Both the position numbers and the translations under genes were made by a program. DNA of 64,000 bases from Cladorrhinum sp. PSN259. Lineage: Eukaryota; Ascomycota; Sordariomycetes; Sordariales; Podosporaceae. The stretch lies in contig MU867122.1 of assembly GCA_033725935.1 (NCBI GenBank), positions 62,001 to 126,000 on the forward strand, given 5' to 3'. The first letter of the stretch is position 1. Each line of letters opens with the position of its first letter. Positions 22,491 through 31,327 of the stretch are shown here, one piece after another. A model generated the notes under the pieces. That model saw only the letters and a list, made by a program, of their open reading frames with translations. It was not told the DNA's origin and made no database searches.

Positions 22491-24957
22491 AGAAGGTCGG
22501 AAAGAAGGTTGCCGCATCGAGATAGATAATAGTAATAGACGAAAGATAAAGCAGGGCCGTCGAAGGGATTAAACAGAAGAATCTTGACATTAAACAGGGT
22601 AGATAGCGCGGTAAAGACAAAGTCATCTTTTTGAACGCATCCGTCACTGCAAAAAGTCCCACGGCCTCTTAAAGCACCCGGTCGCCGACTCTAATCGTTT
22701 AAATCCATGTCGTTGTGGGTTCAGAAGCGACGCCACTCGAATTCTGGCGGCGGCTTTCAACTTTAAACGAGAGAAGAAGAGGAAGTGGGTGAGAAGTTTA
22801 CCAGGTCCTGAATAAGTACATGTATATAACATCAAGGTCGTGAATTATTTGGAATTCCTTTTTATTTTTTATTTAAAAAAAGACCCCCCCTCCTGAATTA
22901 GTTCAGCCACTAGATTTCAGGGATATGATTCATTTTTCCCCGAAACTTTTTCCCACAAGACCGCTCCCTATCAGGCCCTGCTTGCCACCAGACTCAATTG
23001 TAACGCTGCCCACATAGCCCCTTAACACCTACGCGCAGGCGCAAAAAACGTGGCTAAGGCGGCATACAGGCTGCAAGAAAGGAGGATTAACTAGCTTATT
23101 TGTTATGGTATTTTGACCTATTTACAGATTAATATACTGCCGGAATTCTGATAATTCAGAGCGTACGGAAGCGATTGATAGCAAAGCAGATTACAATTCC
23201 GAAAAGCACCTGAAAAAACAGTGGACCATGTGGCTTTTAGAAGGGCCTTGGCCAACAAGGTTCGGAAAGGTAGGCAAAATGACTGTTTAGATTCTGCAAG
23301 TTGGTTTTAGAAGCGTAATTCAGAACAAAAAGATCACCATCTAGAGCCCTGCACCCGCATGGAGGAAGTTATCCCCACAACACCTAACAAGGCCTTAACT
23401 GGCAATAGAGTCAAATATTCAATGGAAAATGGGTAGAAATGTACGCCTGTCTGTCTGTCTGTCACAAACACAAACTGTCCAGCCTTTGACAGAAAGCTCT
23501 TGCCTTTGCTCTTCCTACATAGAATTTACAAGCCCCATAGAAGTAAACACTCACAAACCCTGCTTTTCCGTCTTTCTACAGATCAAGTTTGAGTACGTGA
23601 ATTTTGCGGCCTATCAACAAACAATATGCATTAGAGATTAGCCCTAATCTGATATCAATCAGACACCTCATTCTTAGACGGCTGAAAGAACGTTACTCTA
23701 AGGGACAGCATTGTCAGCGGCGCCGATATTGCCGCCAGGAACCACAACACCGCCACATTGGCTACCTTAGTACGGCCTGGATTAGTCCTAGCCGTAGCAT
23801 TGTTTTCCCCAGGCCTGGCATTTGCAGGATTGTTCAGATTGGGCAACTCGATCGAGTTTCCTGCTAGCCCTGGGAGTTCAGAAACAGTCACGGCAGCCAT
23901 AATGTAATGGTTTGTCTCAAAGGTTCGAGATGTTGGGTTGGTAGCACGGAATTCAAGCTCGAAACGCTTGTGTTTGTGATGGTATTGCCTTGGTGAATCT
24001 GTCACCTTTTAAGACTCTGTAACATTAGTAATAAATAAAATATATAACTTGAACAGGAGGTAAGTACGAATAAGGAAGAGGTTTATTTTTATTTTTAGAG
24101 CCTTCATGACACTTACTAGCACTTTTTAATACGGTAAATACATGCTATGGCTGAAATGATGTAGGATCCGCGGTAAATTTTACGCCATATAAGACTCTTT
24201 CTATGTTCCATGTCCACGGTCATAAGCAACTTGAAGATCTGGAAGCCCGTATCATTAGAATAAACCCTTTGGTCTTATACTTTGCTCAGCAAAGACTATC
24301 TCTTCAGTCGGACCTTGCAAATTAGACGTTTTGAGCCAAGACTTCTTTTCGAAACTGATAATTCATGCGCAAGACATTTGACATGAGAACCGCTAGGTCT
24401 GACCTCAAAGTTACGAAAAGCTTTGAGCTAATTAGACCATGATGTTCTTGTACATGGATTCACAGTCAAAGTTATCTCGCACACGGCAGAGCTGTCCGGA
24501 AATAATCTAACTTGATAAGAAACAAAGAGTTGTCAAGGGGCACGCACACGCAATAGCGGATGGCCATGACGGGCCGGAGCTTTGTTTGACCTCTTTATGA
24601 CGGTGATACACGAAACAAAGCATCTTACAATAGACTTGACAAAGCTTGGCGACCCTTGTTTCGTCATACCTGTTGTAGTATCACGCGTGGATTGTGAAAA
24701 GGTCAAAGAAGAGAGAACGCCTTGCCATACCTTGTATGGGCATTTTATGGGCACTGCATTGTATGGAGGACAATAGACCTCTTTTTACTGTACGTCTCGA
24801 GAAGGCTTTGAAGCCGTCAGGTTGAAAGACTGAGGTGAGTGCTTAAAAGCAAGCAATCCCATGGTCTGATGGAAGGGAGGTCTGGACCAGTTCTCTTCTA
24901 AAGCACTTTAGCACAAACCACACAATCATTTAGATTATTATTTTCTTCTTCTTCACT
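22491..24957. other. Gene-poor, AT-rich intergenic region
   Basis: About 2.5 kb without a supported gene apart from one weak small ORF at 23655-23900. It includes a (CTGT)4 microsatellite at 23447-23462, long A/T runs near 22860, and promoter sequence of the LPMO gene at the right end. The AT-rich character would fit old repeat-induced-point-mutated DNA, but I cannot measure dinucleotide bias by eye. Confidence 0.4.
23655..23900 (-). CDS. Possible small membrane protein (weak)
   Basis: An 81-codon ATG-initiated frame. The N-terminal half is polar and Asn/Pro-rich (LPNLNNPANARPGENNATA). The C-terminal half has one plausible membrane helix (VANVAVLWFLAAISAPLTML). No family was recognised and no intron is needed. 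It sits in an AT-rich gene-poor stretch, so it may be chance. Confidence 0.2.
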   Translation of the reverse strand: MAAVTVSELPGLAGNSIELPNLNNPANARPGENNATARTNPGRTKVANVAVLWFLAAISAPLTMLSLRVTFFQPSKNEVSD

Positions 24958-26115
24958 ATGCAGACTTTTACTACTGCGGCCCTGGTGGCCTTTTTCAGCA
25001 TGGCCAGCGGCCACATGATCATGAACACACCCACTCCTTACAACTACAAGGGAGCCGCTGGCAAGCTAGTCCAAGTCAACCCGCTCGGAGCCGACTTCCC
25101 ATTCCCTTGCCAGGGCAACCAGGACATCGTGTCGGTCACTTCCATCACAGCAGGGACAGAACAGCTTGTCAAGTTCACTGGCGGCGCTCAGCATGGCGGT
25201 GGCTCTTGCCAGTTCAGCGTCACCTACGACTTCCCGCCACCTGCCGACCCCTCCAAGTGGAAGACAATTTACACCCTGATCGGAGGATGCCCAGCCTCTG
25301 CCGCCGGCAACCTTCCCGCCGCCCAGCCCGACGCTGACGGCCGTGCCGACAGCCCCCAGTGTGGCAACGACTCCGGCACCGAGTGCGTCCGACAGTTCAA
25401 CGTCCCCATTCCCAAGGACCTCCCCAACGGCAACGCCACCTTTGCTTGGACCTGGTACAACAAGATTGGCAACAGAGAACTCTACATGAACTGCGCTCCC
25501 GTCTCCATCACTGGCGGTTCTTCCAGCACCACCTTCTTCAACGAGCTCCCCGAGATGTTCGTAGCCAACATCCCCGGCAAGTGCACCACCAGCAACGGCG
25601 TCCTCAACATCCCCAACCCCGGCAAGTTTGGCAAGGTCCTTGAGCAGCCCGCAGCCGACGGCGAAGGCAGCTGCCCCAAGGCTACCGGCATCCCTTCTTT
25701 CGGTGGAGCTGACTCAGGTTCTGGCGCCGGCGCCCCTGTTGTCTCCTCCTCCTCCTCCGAGTCGTCGACACTTGCTACCGTCACTCGGCGCCCTGTCATT
25801 CCCACTTCAACCGGCCTCGTCGTGGTCCCCATCGATGAACCCACCACCGCGCCCGCTGCCACTTCTACTTCTTCTCTCGTCGCTGCTCCCGTTGATGAGC
25901 ACAGCACTCTTCCATTCCCCACCCAGACTCTCATCATTGAGCCTGCCGGTGAGTCCTGCGCTCCCAACGACAGCTTCTTCTGCTTCGACGAGACCCACTT
26001 TGGTCACTGCTCGAACGGCCGCGCCATTCCCCAGGCCGTGGCTCCTGGGACTACTTGCGACTATGGCGTCAATGCTATCAAGAAGCGTCGCTTTGGTGCC
26101 AAGTTCCTTGCTTAA
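24958..26115 (+). CDS. AA11 lytic polysaccharide monooxygenase with X278-like chitin-binding module
   Basis: Single exon, 385 residues, secreted. The signal peptide covers residues 1-18 and is cut to expose His19 (GHMIMNTPTPYN), the N-terminal copper ligand of LPMOs. The second brace histidine is about H79 (GGAQHGGGSC), and the AA11 signature FAWTWYNKIGNRELYMNCAP follows at about 164-183. The catalytic domain ends near 240. A Ser/Thr/Pro linker leads to a small Cys-containing C-terminal module (about 335-385: CAPNDSFFCFD, GHCSNGRAI, TTCDYG) that matches the X278 module known in AA11 enzymes. AA11 enzymes oxidise crystalline chitin, so the likely role is wall remodelling or chitin scavenging. 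Codon use is strongly C-ending, as in highly expressed genes. Confidence 0.92.
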   Translation: MQTFTTAALVAFFSMASGHMIMNTPTPYNYKGAAGKLVQVNPLGADFPFPCQGNQDIVSVTSITAGTEQLVKFTGGAQHGGGSCQFSVTYDFPPPADPSKWKTIYTLIGGCPASAAGNLPAAQPDADGRADSPQCGNDSGTECVRQFNVPIPKDLPNGNATFAWTWYNKIGNRELYMNCAPVSITGGSSSTTFFNELPEMFVANIPGKCTTSNGVLNIPNPGKFGKVLEQPAADGEGSCPKATGIPSFGGADSGSGAGAPVVSSSSSESSTLATVTRRPVIPTSTGLVVVPIDEPTTAPAATSTSSLVAAPVDEHSTLPFPTQTLIIEPAGESCAPNDSFFCFDETHFGHCSNGRAIPQAVAPGTTCDYGVNAIKKRRFGAKFLA

Positions 26116-26554
26116 GACAGCCATGACATTTCGACCAGTAGACTAGAGGGATTAATACATCACATTCGTTTTTAAATCTGGATAATAACATATTCCATTC
26201 TGTAACTTTTGGTCCCTTTTATACATGAAGATATTAAATATTGTCAAAAGTATGTGGAAATAGAGTTATTAAAGTCAAAGCCACATCCGCCCTTTTCTCA
26301 TAGCTGCTCGCTCAACCCACGGGTTTTAAACTTTCTGGATAGGCTGTGTCCTTATGGCATTGTGACGACAAAATATCATGTTTCTTCTTGTTTATTTTCT
26401 CTCAGACCTTCCAAGTCCATAACCTTTCCCAACCAAAAAATCTTGCACACAGATAAATTTTTCTGCTTCATTAGCTATCAGTTTCATGGTTACTATTTTG
26501 CTCATCCATATTGACTGTGTTAAGAACACCGTACCCAAAAAAAGGAAGAAAAAA
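26116..26554. other. Intergenic; no gene seen
   Basis: AT-rich 3' flank of the LPMO gene running into the 5' leader of the small hydrophobic-tailed protein. Confidence 0.5.
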
Positions 26555-26995
26555 ATGGGAGCAGTCCACTCAACCCGAGTCCTAACCTCCAAGCCGCCGT
26601 CGCTAGGCGTAATGTCGACCAAGTTACACATGGATCTACACAAACCCCAAAACCCACAAAACTACACCATATACCACGCGTACGAATCCGAATCGGATTC
26701 CAACCCCGAATGCTGCTTCGCACGCTCCCGGAGACAAATCTATAGGTCTATCAGAACCAAATTCGGGCTCGCGTCAAAAAAGACAGCCCAAGCGCTGGGT
26801 ATCGACACGCATGGAAAATTGTACACACTTGCCGCGAGCAAGATTGGCAAGCCCCTCTTCTTGATCGCGGCGATTGTGGCCGGTGTCTTGTTTGAGGTCT
26901 TTAGGGTTGCCCTCTGTCTGGTTGGGTTCGGTATTGCCATGGGTTTTGGGCCGATTTGGATACCCGTTGCTCTGTGCTGTGGAGTGGATTTGTAG
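26555..26995 (+). CDS. Small hypothetical protein with hydrophobic C terminus
   Basis: 146 residues from the second in-frame ATG, which reads MGAVHST, a possible N-myristoylation context (inference). The middle is polar, with YHAYESESDSNPECC and a basic helix (RSRRQIYRSIRTKFG). The C terminus has a hydrophobic stretch of about 45 residues (PLFLIAAIVAGVLFEV, then LCLVGFGIAMGFGPIWIPV) that could form one or two membrane helices. No family was recognised. The TAG stop directly overlaps a GTGAGT sequence, so a longer spliced form cannot be excluded. Confidence 0.45.
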   Translation: MGAVHSTRVLTSKPPSLGVMSTKLHMDLHKPQNPQNYTIYHAYESESDSNPECCFARSRRQIYRSIRTKFGLASKKTAQALGIDTHGKLYTLAASKIGKPLFLIAAIVAGVLFEVFRVALCLVGFGIAMGFGPIWIPVALCCGVDL

Positions 26996-27575
26996 TGAGT
27001 ACAGTATACCTTGGTTTGAAATGACTTCGTATTTCCGAAATAGGAAAAGAAGGAAGGGGGCAGTAGTCAGTGCGTGACAAGCATTTTAGTCGGTTAAATA
27101 TGCCTAAAACAAGAAATTTACGGAGCTAACCTGTGACGCATTTCAAACTGGCATCGGCAGTCCTTGTCGTGGCGTCCACACTATTGGGAAAAGAAATGGA
27201 GTCGCAAAACGACGCCGTCGTTCAGCGCATTTCCCAGCCAAGACAGTTCCAACAAATACGGGATGATGCGGTCCAATCGCAGAGCTTGGGTCTCCACACC
27301 GTCAAGAGACTTGCAATGCGAACTGGACAGGATTCGTATTAGCTTCCCGTTTCTAGTCCTACCTTGGGATGGTACCGAGGTGAGGGTTCGCACGCGACGG
27401 ACCGTACTTGCGCCCCGAGCCCAGGAAAAAAAACAAAGAAGAGATCAGATCGGAAAATCGGGAAACAGCCCCCTTCACTACAAAGCAAATAAAACCATGA
27501 TGCCAGTTCATCGCCCCCGGATTCCACTTGCTCCCGTGTTCCTGCCGCTTTTCTTTCCCCAGTCTTTTCCATGTC
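26996..27575. other. Intergenic; no gene seen
   Basis: 5' region of the Pth11-like gene. The short ORFs here overlap on both strands with no motif support. Confidence 0.5.
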
Positions 27576-28623
27576 ATGTCAAATGCAGAGCAGTTGGCAT
27601 CACCACAACTCCCGCCGCCAACGGGGGATGACAGGGGCCCGCAGCTCCTCCACGTGTCGTGGGGTTTGACCATCGTGGCGACAATCTTTATCGTCCTCCG
27701 CCTGACGTGCAAGCAGATGGGCAAGAGGCGGAACCTGTGGTGGGACGACTGGATTCTGATCGCCTGCTGGTTCACCATCATCGCCAACGACGTGCTCCTC
27801 GTTCATCTCGTCAAGACCTTCAAACTCGGCCGCCACACCTGGGAGATGCCCCATTGGGATGACGATGAACAAACTCAAAAATTCTGGATCGCCATCGGCG
27901 CCCGGGCTACCCTCATCATCACCGCCATCGTGTGGGCCAAGACTTCGTTTGCCGTGACGCTGCTTCGACTCACCGACGGGACCACCCGGAACCTGCTCTG
28001 GTTCCTGATCATCAGCATGAACATCGTGATGGGAGTCAGTGCCATGGGGCCCTGGATACAGTGCACGCCGTTGCGGAGAACGTGGGACTGGTCAGTCACC
28101 GAGGGGAAATGCTGGCCACAGGGTGCCTTGACCAAGCTGTGGATGGCCACGGGAGGATATTCGGCTGCCATCGATTTCGCTTTGGCCGTCATCCCCTGGA
28201 CGTTCCTGTGGAGATTGACGCTGAGGAGGACGGAGAAGTGGGGAATCATGATCGCCATGAGCATGAGCTTCATAGCTGGGGTGGTTGCCATTATGAAATG
28301 TATCAAACTCCCAGCTCTGGGTGGAGGGGACTTGTGTGAGTTACTTACTCCCACACAACTTGAACGCAGAGAGGACAGACAGTGCTGACTGATGATATCT
28401 AGATGACGGCGTCGAGGCGTTCATATGGGATGTCACGGAAGCGACCGTGACCATGACGGCCTGCTGCATCCCCGCGCTTCGGGTCTTGCTCAGGGACGTA
28501 AAACAGTCGGCGGCATCCGACGAAGAAGGTTCCCCACACGGCCAGGCCTCCATTTCTCTCCCGACTATTTTGACGAGCCGAATGAACAGAGCAAGCAGAT
28601 CCGGATACGTGCATGCCGAATGA
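27576..28623 (+). CDS. Fungal rhodopsin-domain (Pth11/SAT4-like) integral membrane protein
   Basis: Exons 27576-28335 and 28403-28623 (intron GTGAGT...TCTAG), 326 residues. Seven-helix topology is typical: first helix at about 33-50, then the family motif LWWDDWILIACW near 66. Further helices follow near WIAIGARATLIITAIVWAKTS and LLWFLIISMNIVMGVSAMGP. The conserved loop CTPLRRTWDWSVTEGKCWP lies at about 165-185. The last helix reads LYDGVEAFIWDVTEATVTM in the joined exons. The short 60-residue tail is smaller than in many relatives. Such proteins are Pth11-related receptors or orphan membrane proteins; the ligand is unknown. I chose MSNAEQ as start because the upstream extension lacks conservation features. 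Confidence 0.9.
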
Positions 28624-28680
28624 CGTTTTATAACTCATAATAATAATACTTCTTTTAAATTGGCGGTGATGAACATTGGC

Positions 28681-28687
28681 AAAAAAA
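28681..28687 (-). terminator. Pol III T-run terminator of tRNA-Glu
   Basis: Seven T residues on the minus strand, 18 bases past the tRNA 3' end. Confidence 0.7.
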
Positions 28688-28704
28688 GAATACATGTGTT
28701 GCAA

Positions 28705-28797
28705 CTCGGATACCGGGAGTCGAACCCGGGGCTGTTGAGAGAACATATCACCTCTGAGAGGTGAGAGTCAACGATGTTACCGCTACACCATACCCGA
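28705..28797 (-). tRNA. tRNA-Glu (CUC) with intron
   Basis: Acceptor stem TCGGGTA / TATCCGA with one G-T pair. D arm starts TGGTGTAGCGG (A box). Anticodon stem is GTTGA / TCAAC. The loop reads C-T-CTC-A, then an intron of about 22 bases, then C, so the anticodon is CUC at positions 34-36. T arm is CCGGG-TTCGACT-CCCGG (B box). The discriminator base is G. The intron lies one base after the anticodon, the canonical eukaryotic place. Confidence 0.93.
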
Positions 28798-29093
28798 TGG
28801 AATGGTTTCCGATGAGGATGTTGAGAATTGCTGAGGGATTTCTGCTTTTGTCATTGTCCATTTTCCCGGTTGTGGGTTCGAGGGTTCATTACGTGGCATA
28901 GGTGGGGTAATGAGTTGTGATGTGGAGATGGGTGTATGGGTGTTTTTTTTGGTTTTGGTTTTTTTGGAGTTTTGACTTTTGGATGCCTTTACTGGGAGAT
29001 GGGTTTGTGCATTAGCTTCTGGAAAATCATAAGAATAGGAAACCAAATATATGAAATGATTTAAAATATATTCGTCATAATTACAAGTCTTCA

Positions 29094-29192
29094 GGGTGAC
29101 TAGTCTAGTGGTCAGGACGCTTCGTTGTGGTTCAATTTAATCATTGATACATGACGACCGAAGAAACCCCGGTTCGATTCCGGGGTCGCCCA
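29094..29192 (+). tRNA. tRNA-His (GUG) with intron
   Basis: Acceptor stem GGGTGAC / GTCGCCC with one T-G pair. A box is TAGTCTAGTGG. Anticodon stem CTTCG / CGAAG is perfect; the loop starts TT-GTG-G, followed by an intron of about 26 bases and then C. T arm is CCCGG-TTCGATT-CCGGG. The base before G1 is A, so the G-1 typical of tRNA-His must be added after transcription, as in other eukaryotes. Confidence 0.93.
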
Positions 29193-29195
29193 AGC

Positions 29196-29202
29196 TTTTT
29201 TT
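29196..29202 (+). terminator. Pol III T-run terminator of tRNA-His
   Basis: Seven T residues four bases after the tRNA 3' end. Confidence 0.8.
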
Positions 29203-29418
29203 ATTTTATATCAGTTTTTTCCATATGTTTTCATGGCCATCGGGATTGCCCTTCCCCAGCAATCCTCCAAATTGCCAAGCCAATATTGTCCCACAGTCCG
29301 GGCCGATTCCGCCATCCATTCTCGACACCCCCACCTCAGACATCTTGCTCTATTCACCTTCACTCTCACCACTCTCACTGTCTCTCCATTGCTCAGTAAT
29401 TTAGACAACAAATCCAAA

Positions 29419-30559
29419 ATGACAGGCATCGCTCTCCTCGGCGCAGGCATCTTCGCCACCCAAGGTATTTTTCATCCCTCGCCCTTCTATCCCTATTTAC
29501 TCAATGACGTCACCACTAACGCTTTTCCTCTCAGAACACCTCCCCGCCATCCTCGCTGCCTCACAACTCACCCTCAAGGCCATCTACTCCCGGAGCCAAT
29601 CCTCGGCTGAATCCCTCGCTGCCTCTCTCCCCGATTCGGTCCGCCAGGATGTTCAACTCTACTACGCATCCCCGGCCACTCAGGGAAAATCCCTAGATGA
29701 CCTCCTCGCCCGCTCCGATATCCAAGCGGTTGACATTGCCCTGCCCATCTTGCATCAACCCGAGGTTATCGAAAAGTCAATCAAGGCGGGGAAGCACGTT
29801 CTGAGCGAGAAGCCCGTGGCTGGGGACGTGGAGGGTGCGAAGAAGTTGATTGAGTGGTATCACGGATTGGACGCCAACAAGAAGCCACTGTGGGGTGTCG
29901 CCGAGAACTTCCGGTACATGGAGAGTTTGAAATTCGCGGGGGACAAGGTCAGAGAGTTGGGGGGCAAGTTGGCCACGTTCAAGTTGGAGAGGTATGGATT
30001 TGTGAAGGCTGATGACAGGTACTTCAAGACCGAGTGGCGCAAGGTTCCTTCTCACCAGGGAGGTTTCCTCCTGGACGCGGGCGTCCACTTTGTTGCTGGG
30101 TTGAGGTACCTGCTCGGTGCTACAGGCCAGGAGATCAAGCAGCTGGTTGGGTTCAGCGGGTTGTTGGAGGAGAGGCTGGTTCCGGTTGATACGATCCATG
30201 CTGTGGCGCTTACCAACGAGGGCAAGAGCGGGACTGTTGTTCTTACCTTTGGTACCGAGTTCAAGAGCGGGCTGGAGATTGAGATTATCACCACGAACGG
30301 TATCGTGACTTGGAGTCCTGATACTGTCAAGGTTGTCGCGAGAAAGAGTGATGGAAGTGGCGAGAAGGAGGAGGTGACGAAGGAGTTTGACTGGAGCTCC
30401 GGGGTCAAGGCTGAGGTTGCGGCTTTTGCTCAGGCCATTGAAGAGGGTCAGATTTCTGCATTGCAGACTCCTGAGGAGGCGCTGAAGGACTTGGACATTC
30501 TGCAGAGGCTGCTTGAATCTGGTGATGCAGGTGCCGCGTTGAAGACTATTGGGGCCTGA
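29419..30559 (+). CDS. Gfo/Idh/MocA-family NAD(P)-dependent oxidoreductase
   Basis: Exons 29419-29464 and 29535-30559 (intron GTATTT...CTCAG, 70 bases), 356 residues. The joined N terminus reads MTGIALLGAGIFATQEHLPA, a Rossmann GXGXXG motif split by the intron. The family motif VLSEKPVAGDVEGAKKLI lies near residue 100-117 (EKP lysine). A substrate-site helix follows near GGFLLDAGVHFVAGLRYLLG (catalytic His position). Members reduce or oxidise sugars, inositols and dihydrodiols. The closest feel is to fungal glucose-fructose oxidoreductase-like or trans-dihydrodiol dehydrogenase-like proteins; the substrate cannot be assigned. It is cytosolic. A tRNA-His gene lies 230 bases upstream. Confidence 0.92.
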
Positions 30560-30754
30560 GAAGATTTGTTGCAAAGTTCAACACTGCCAAGTCAGTCTCA
30601 TATCAGGGTTGACATTGCAATTCTATCATCATGAAATATCCATCGATTACTCCATACTTGTATAGCTTATACTCTTGTGGAATCAACCCGCCATCTGACC
30701 TTTAAGTCCTCCCCGAACACCACAACGCGCAAGTAACCTCTGACTGCTTTACTA

Positions 30755-31327
30755 CTACAGCCCCGCCAGCGAAGACCTGGGCCGCTGCAAATAACATACG
30801 CAAGCGCTGCTGATTCTAAGTGAAGATGAAGTGCAAGCCGCCAGCACGCTCGAAATATAGGACGCGCCAATAATCTGGCGCCTAGTGACAATGGCCGTCG
30901 CGGTGCTCGTGACGGCACTTTTTACATTAAAATGTGAGCAAAGTAATCTCGAGTCCAATTAGGCGGAGAGTATGAATATTAAAGTATAAACTTACGTCCT
31001 GAATACCTGGGTTACAGGAGGCCCAACGGTTGTCGTGCGCGTGACCCTCGTCGTGACTGTAGTGGATTGGGTTGTCGTCACGGTTGAGCCGCCGGCTGCG
31101 TTGTTAGCCAGATAGGTGAAGCAGTATGCTCTGCCTATCTGGGTCCCTAGGTTGGCTATTCGGCTGACGCAGTTGTCGAATGTGCAGGCTATCTAGTATT
31201 AGATTCAGAAAATAAAAAATGGTATAATGTATTAAGACGATAGGAAAGGGCAAGGAGAGACGTTACTCGTTTGTGCTGCTGTCAAAGCAAGGAGGAGAGC
31301 CCCAAAAAAGACTGAGAAAAGTCTCAT
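30755..31327 (-). CDS. Three-exon small secreted cysteine-containing protein
   Basis: Assembled by hand: exons 31327-31267, 31188-30996 and 30917-30755 join in frame to 138 residues. Exon 1 encodes a clean signal peptide (residues 1-18, hydrophobic core VFFGALLLALTAA). The mature part starts QTTCTFDNC, continues IGRAYCFTYLANNAAGG and then has a Thr-rich stretch (TVTTTQSTTVTTRVTRTT). The end has the pattern AACTSSSLRISSACVC found in many ascomycete secreted proteins. Introns have GTAACG/ATAG and GTAAGT/AAAG ends; the last acceptor (AAAAAG) is weak. No enzymatic motif. A wall-associated or effector-like protein is a reasonable reading (inference). Confidence 0.68.

Noticed and set aside
29777..30574. 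265-codon minus-strand ORF over the oxidoreductase at 29419
   Set aside because: Antisense shadow; the plus strand has the intact Rossmann and EKP motifs.
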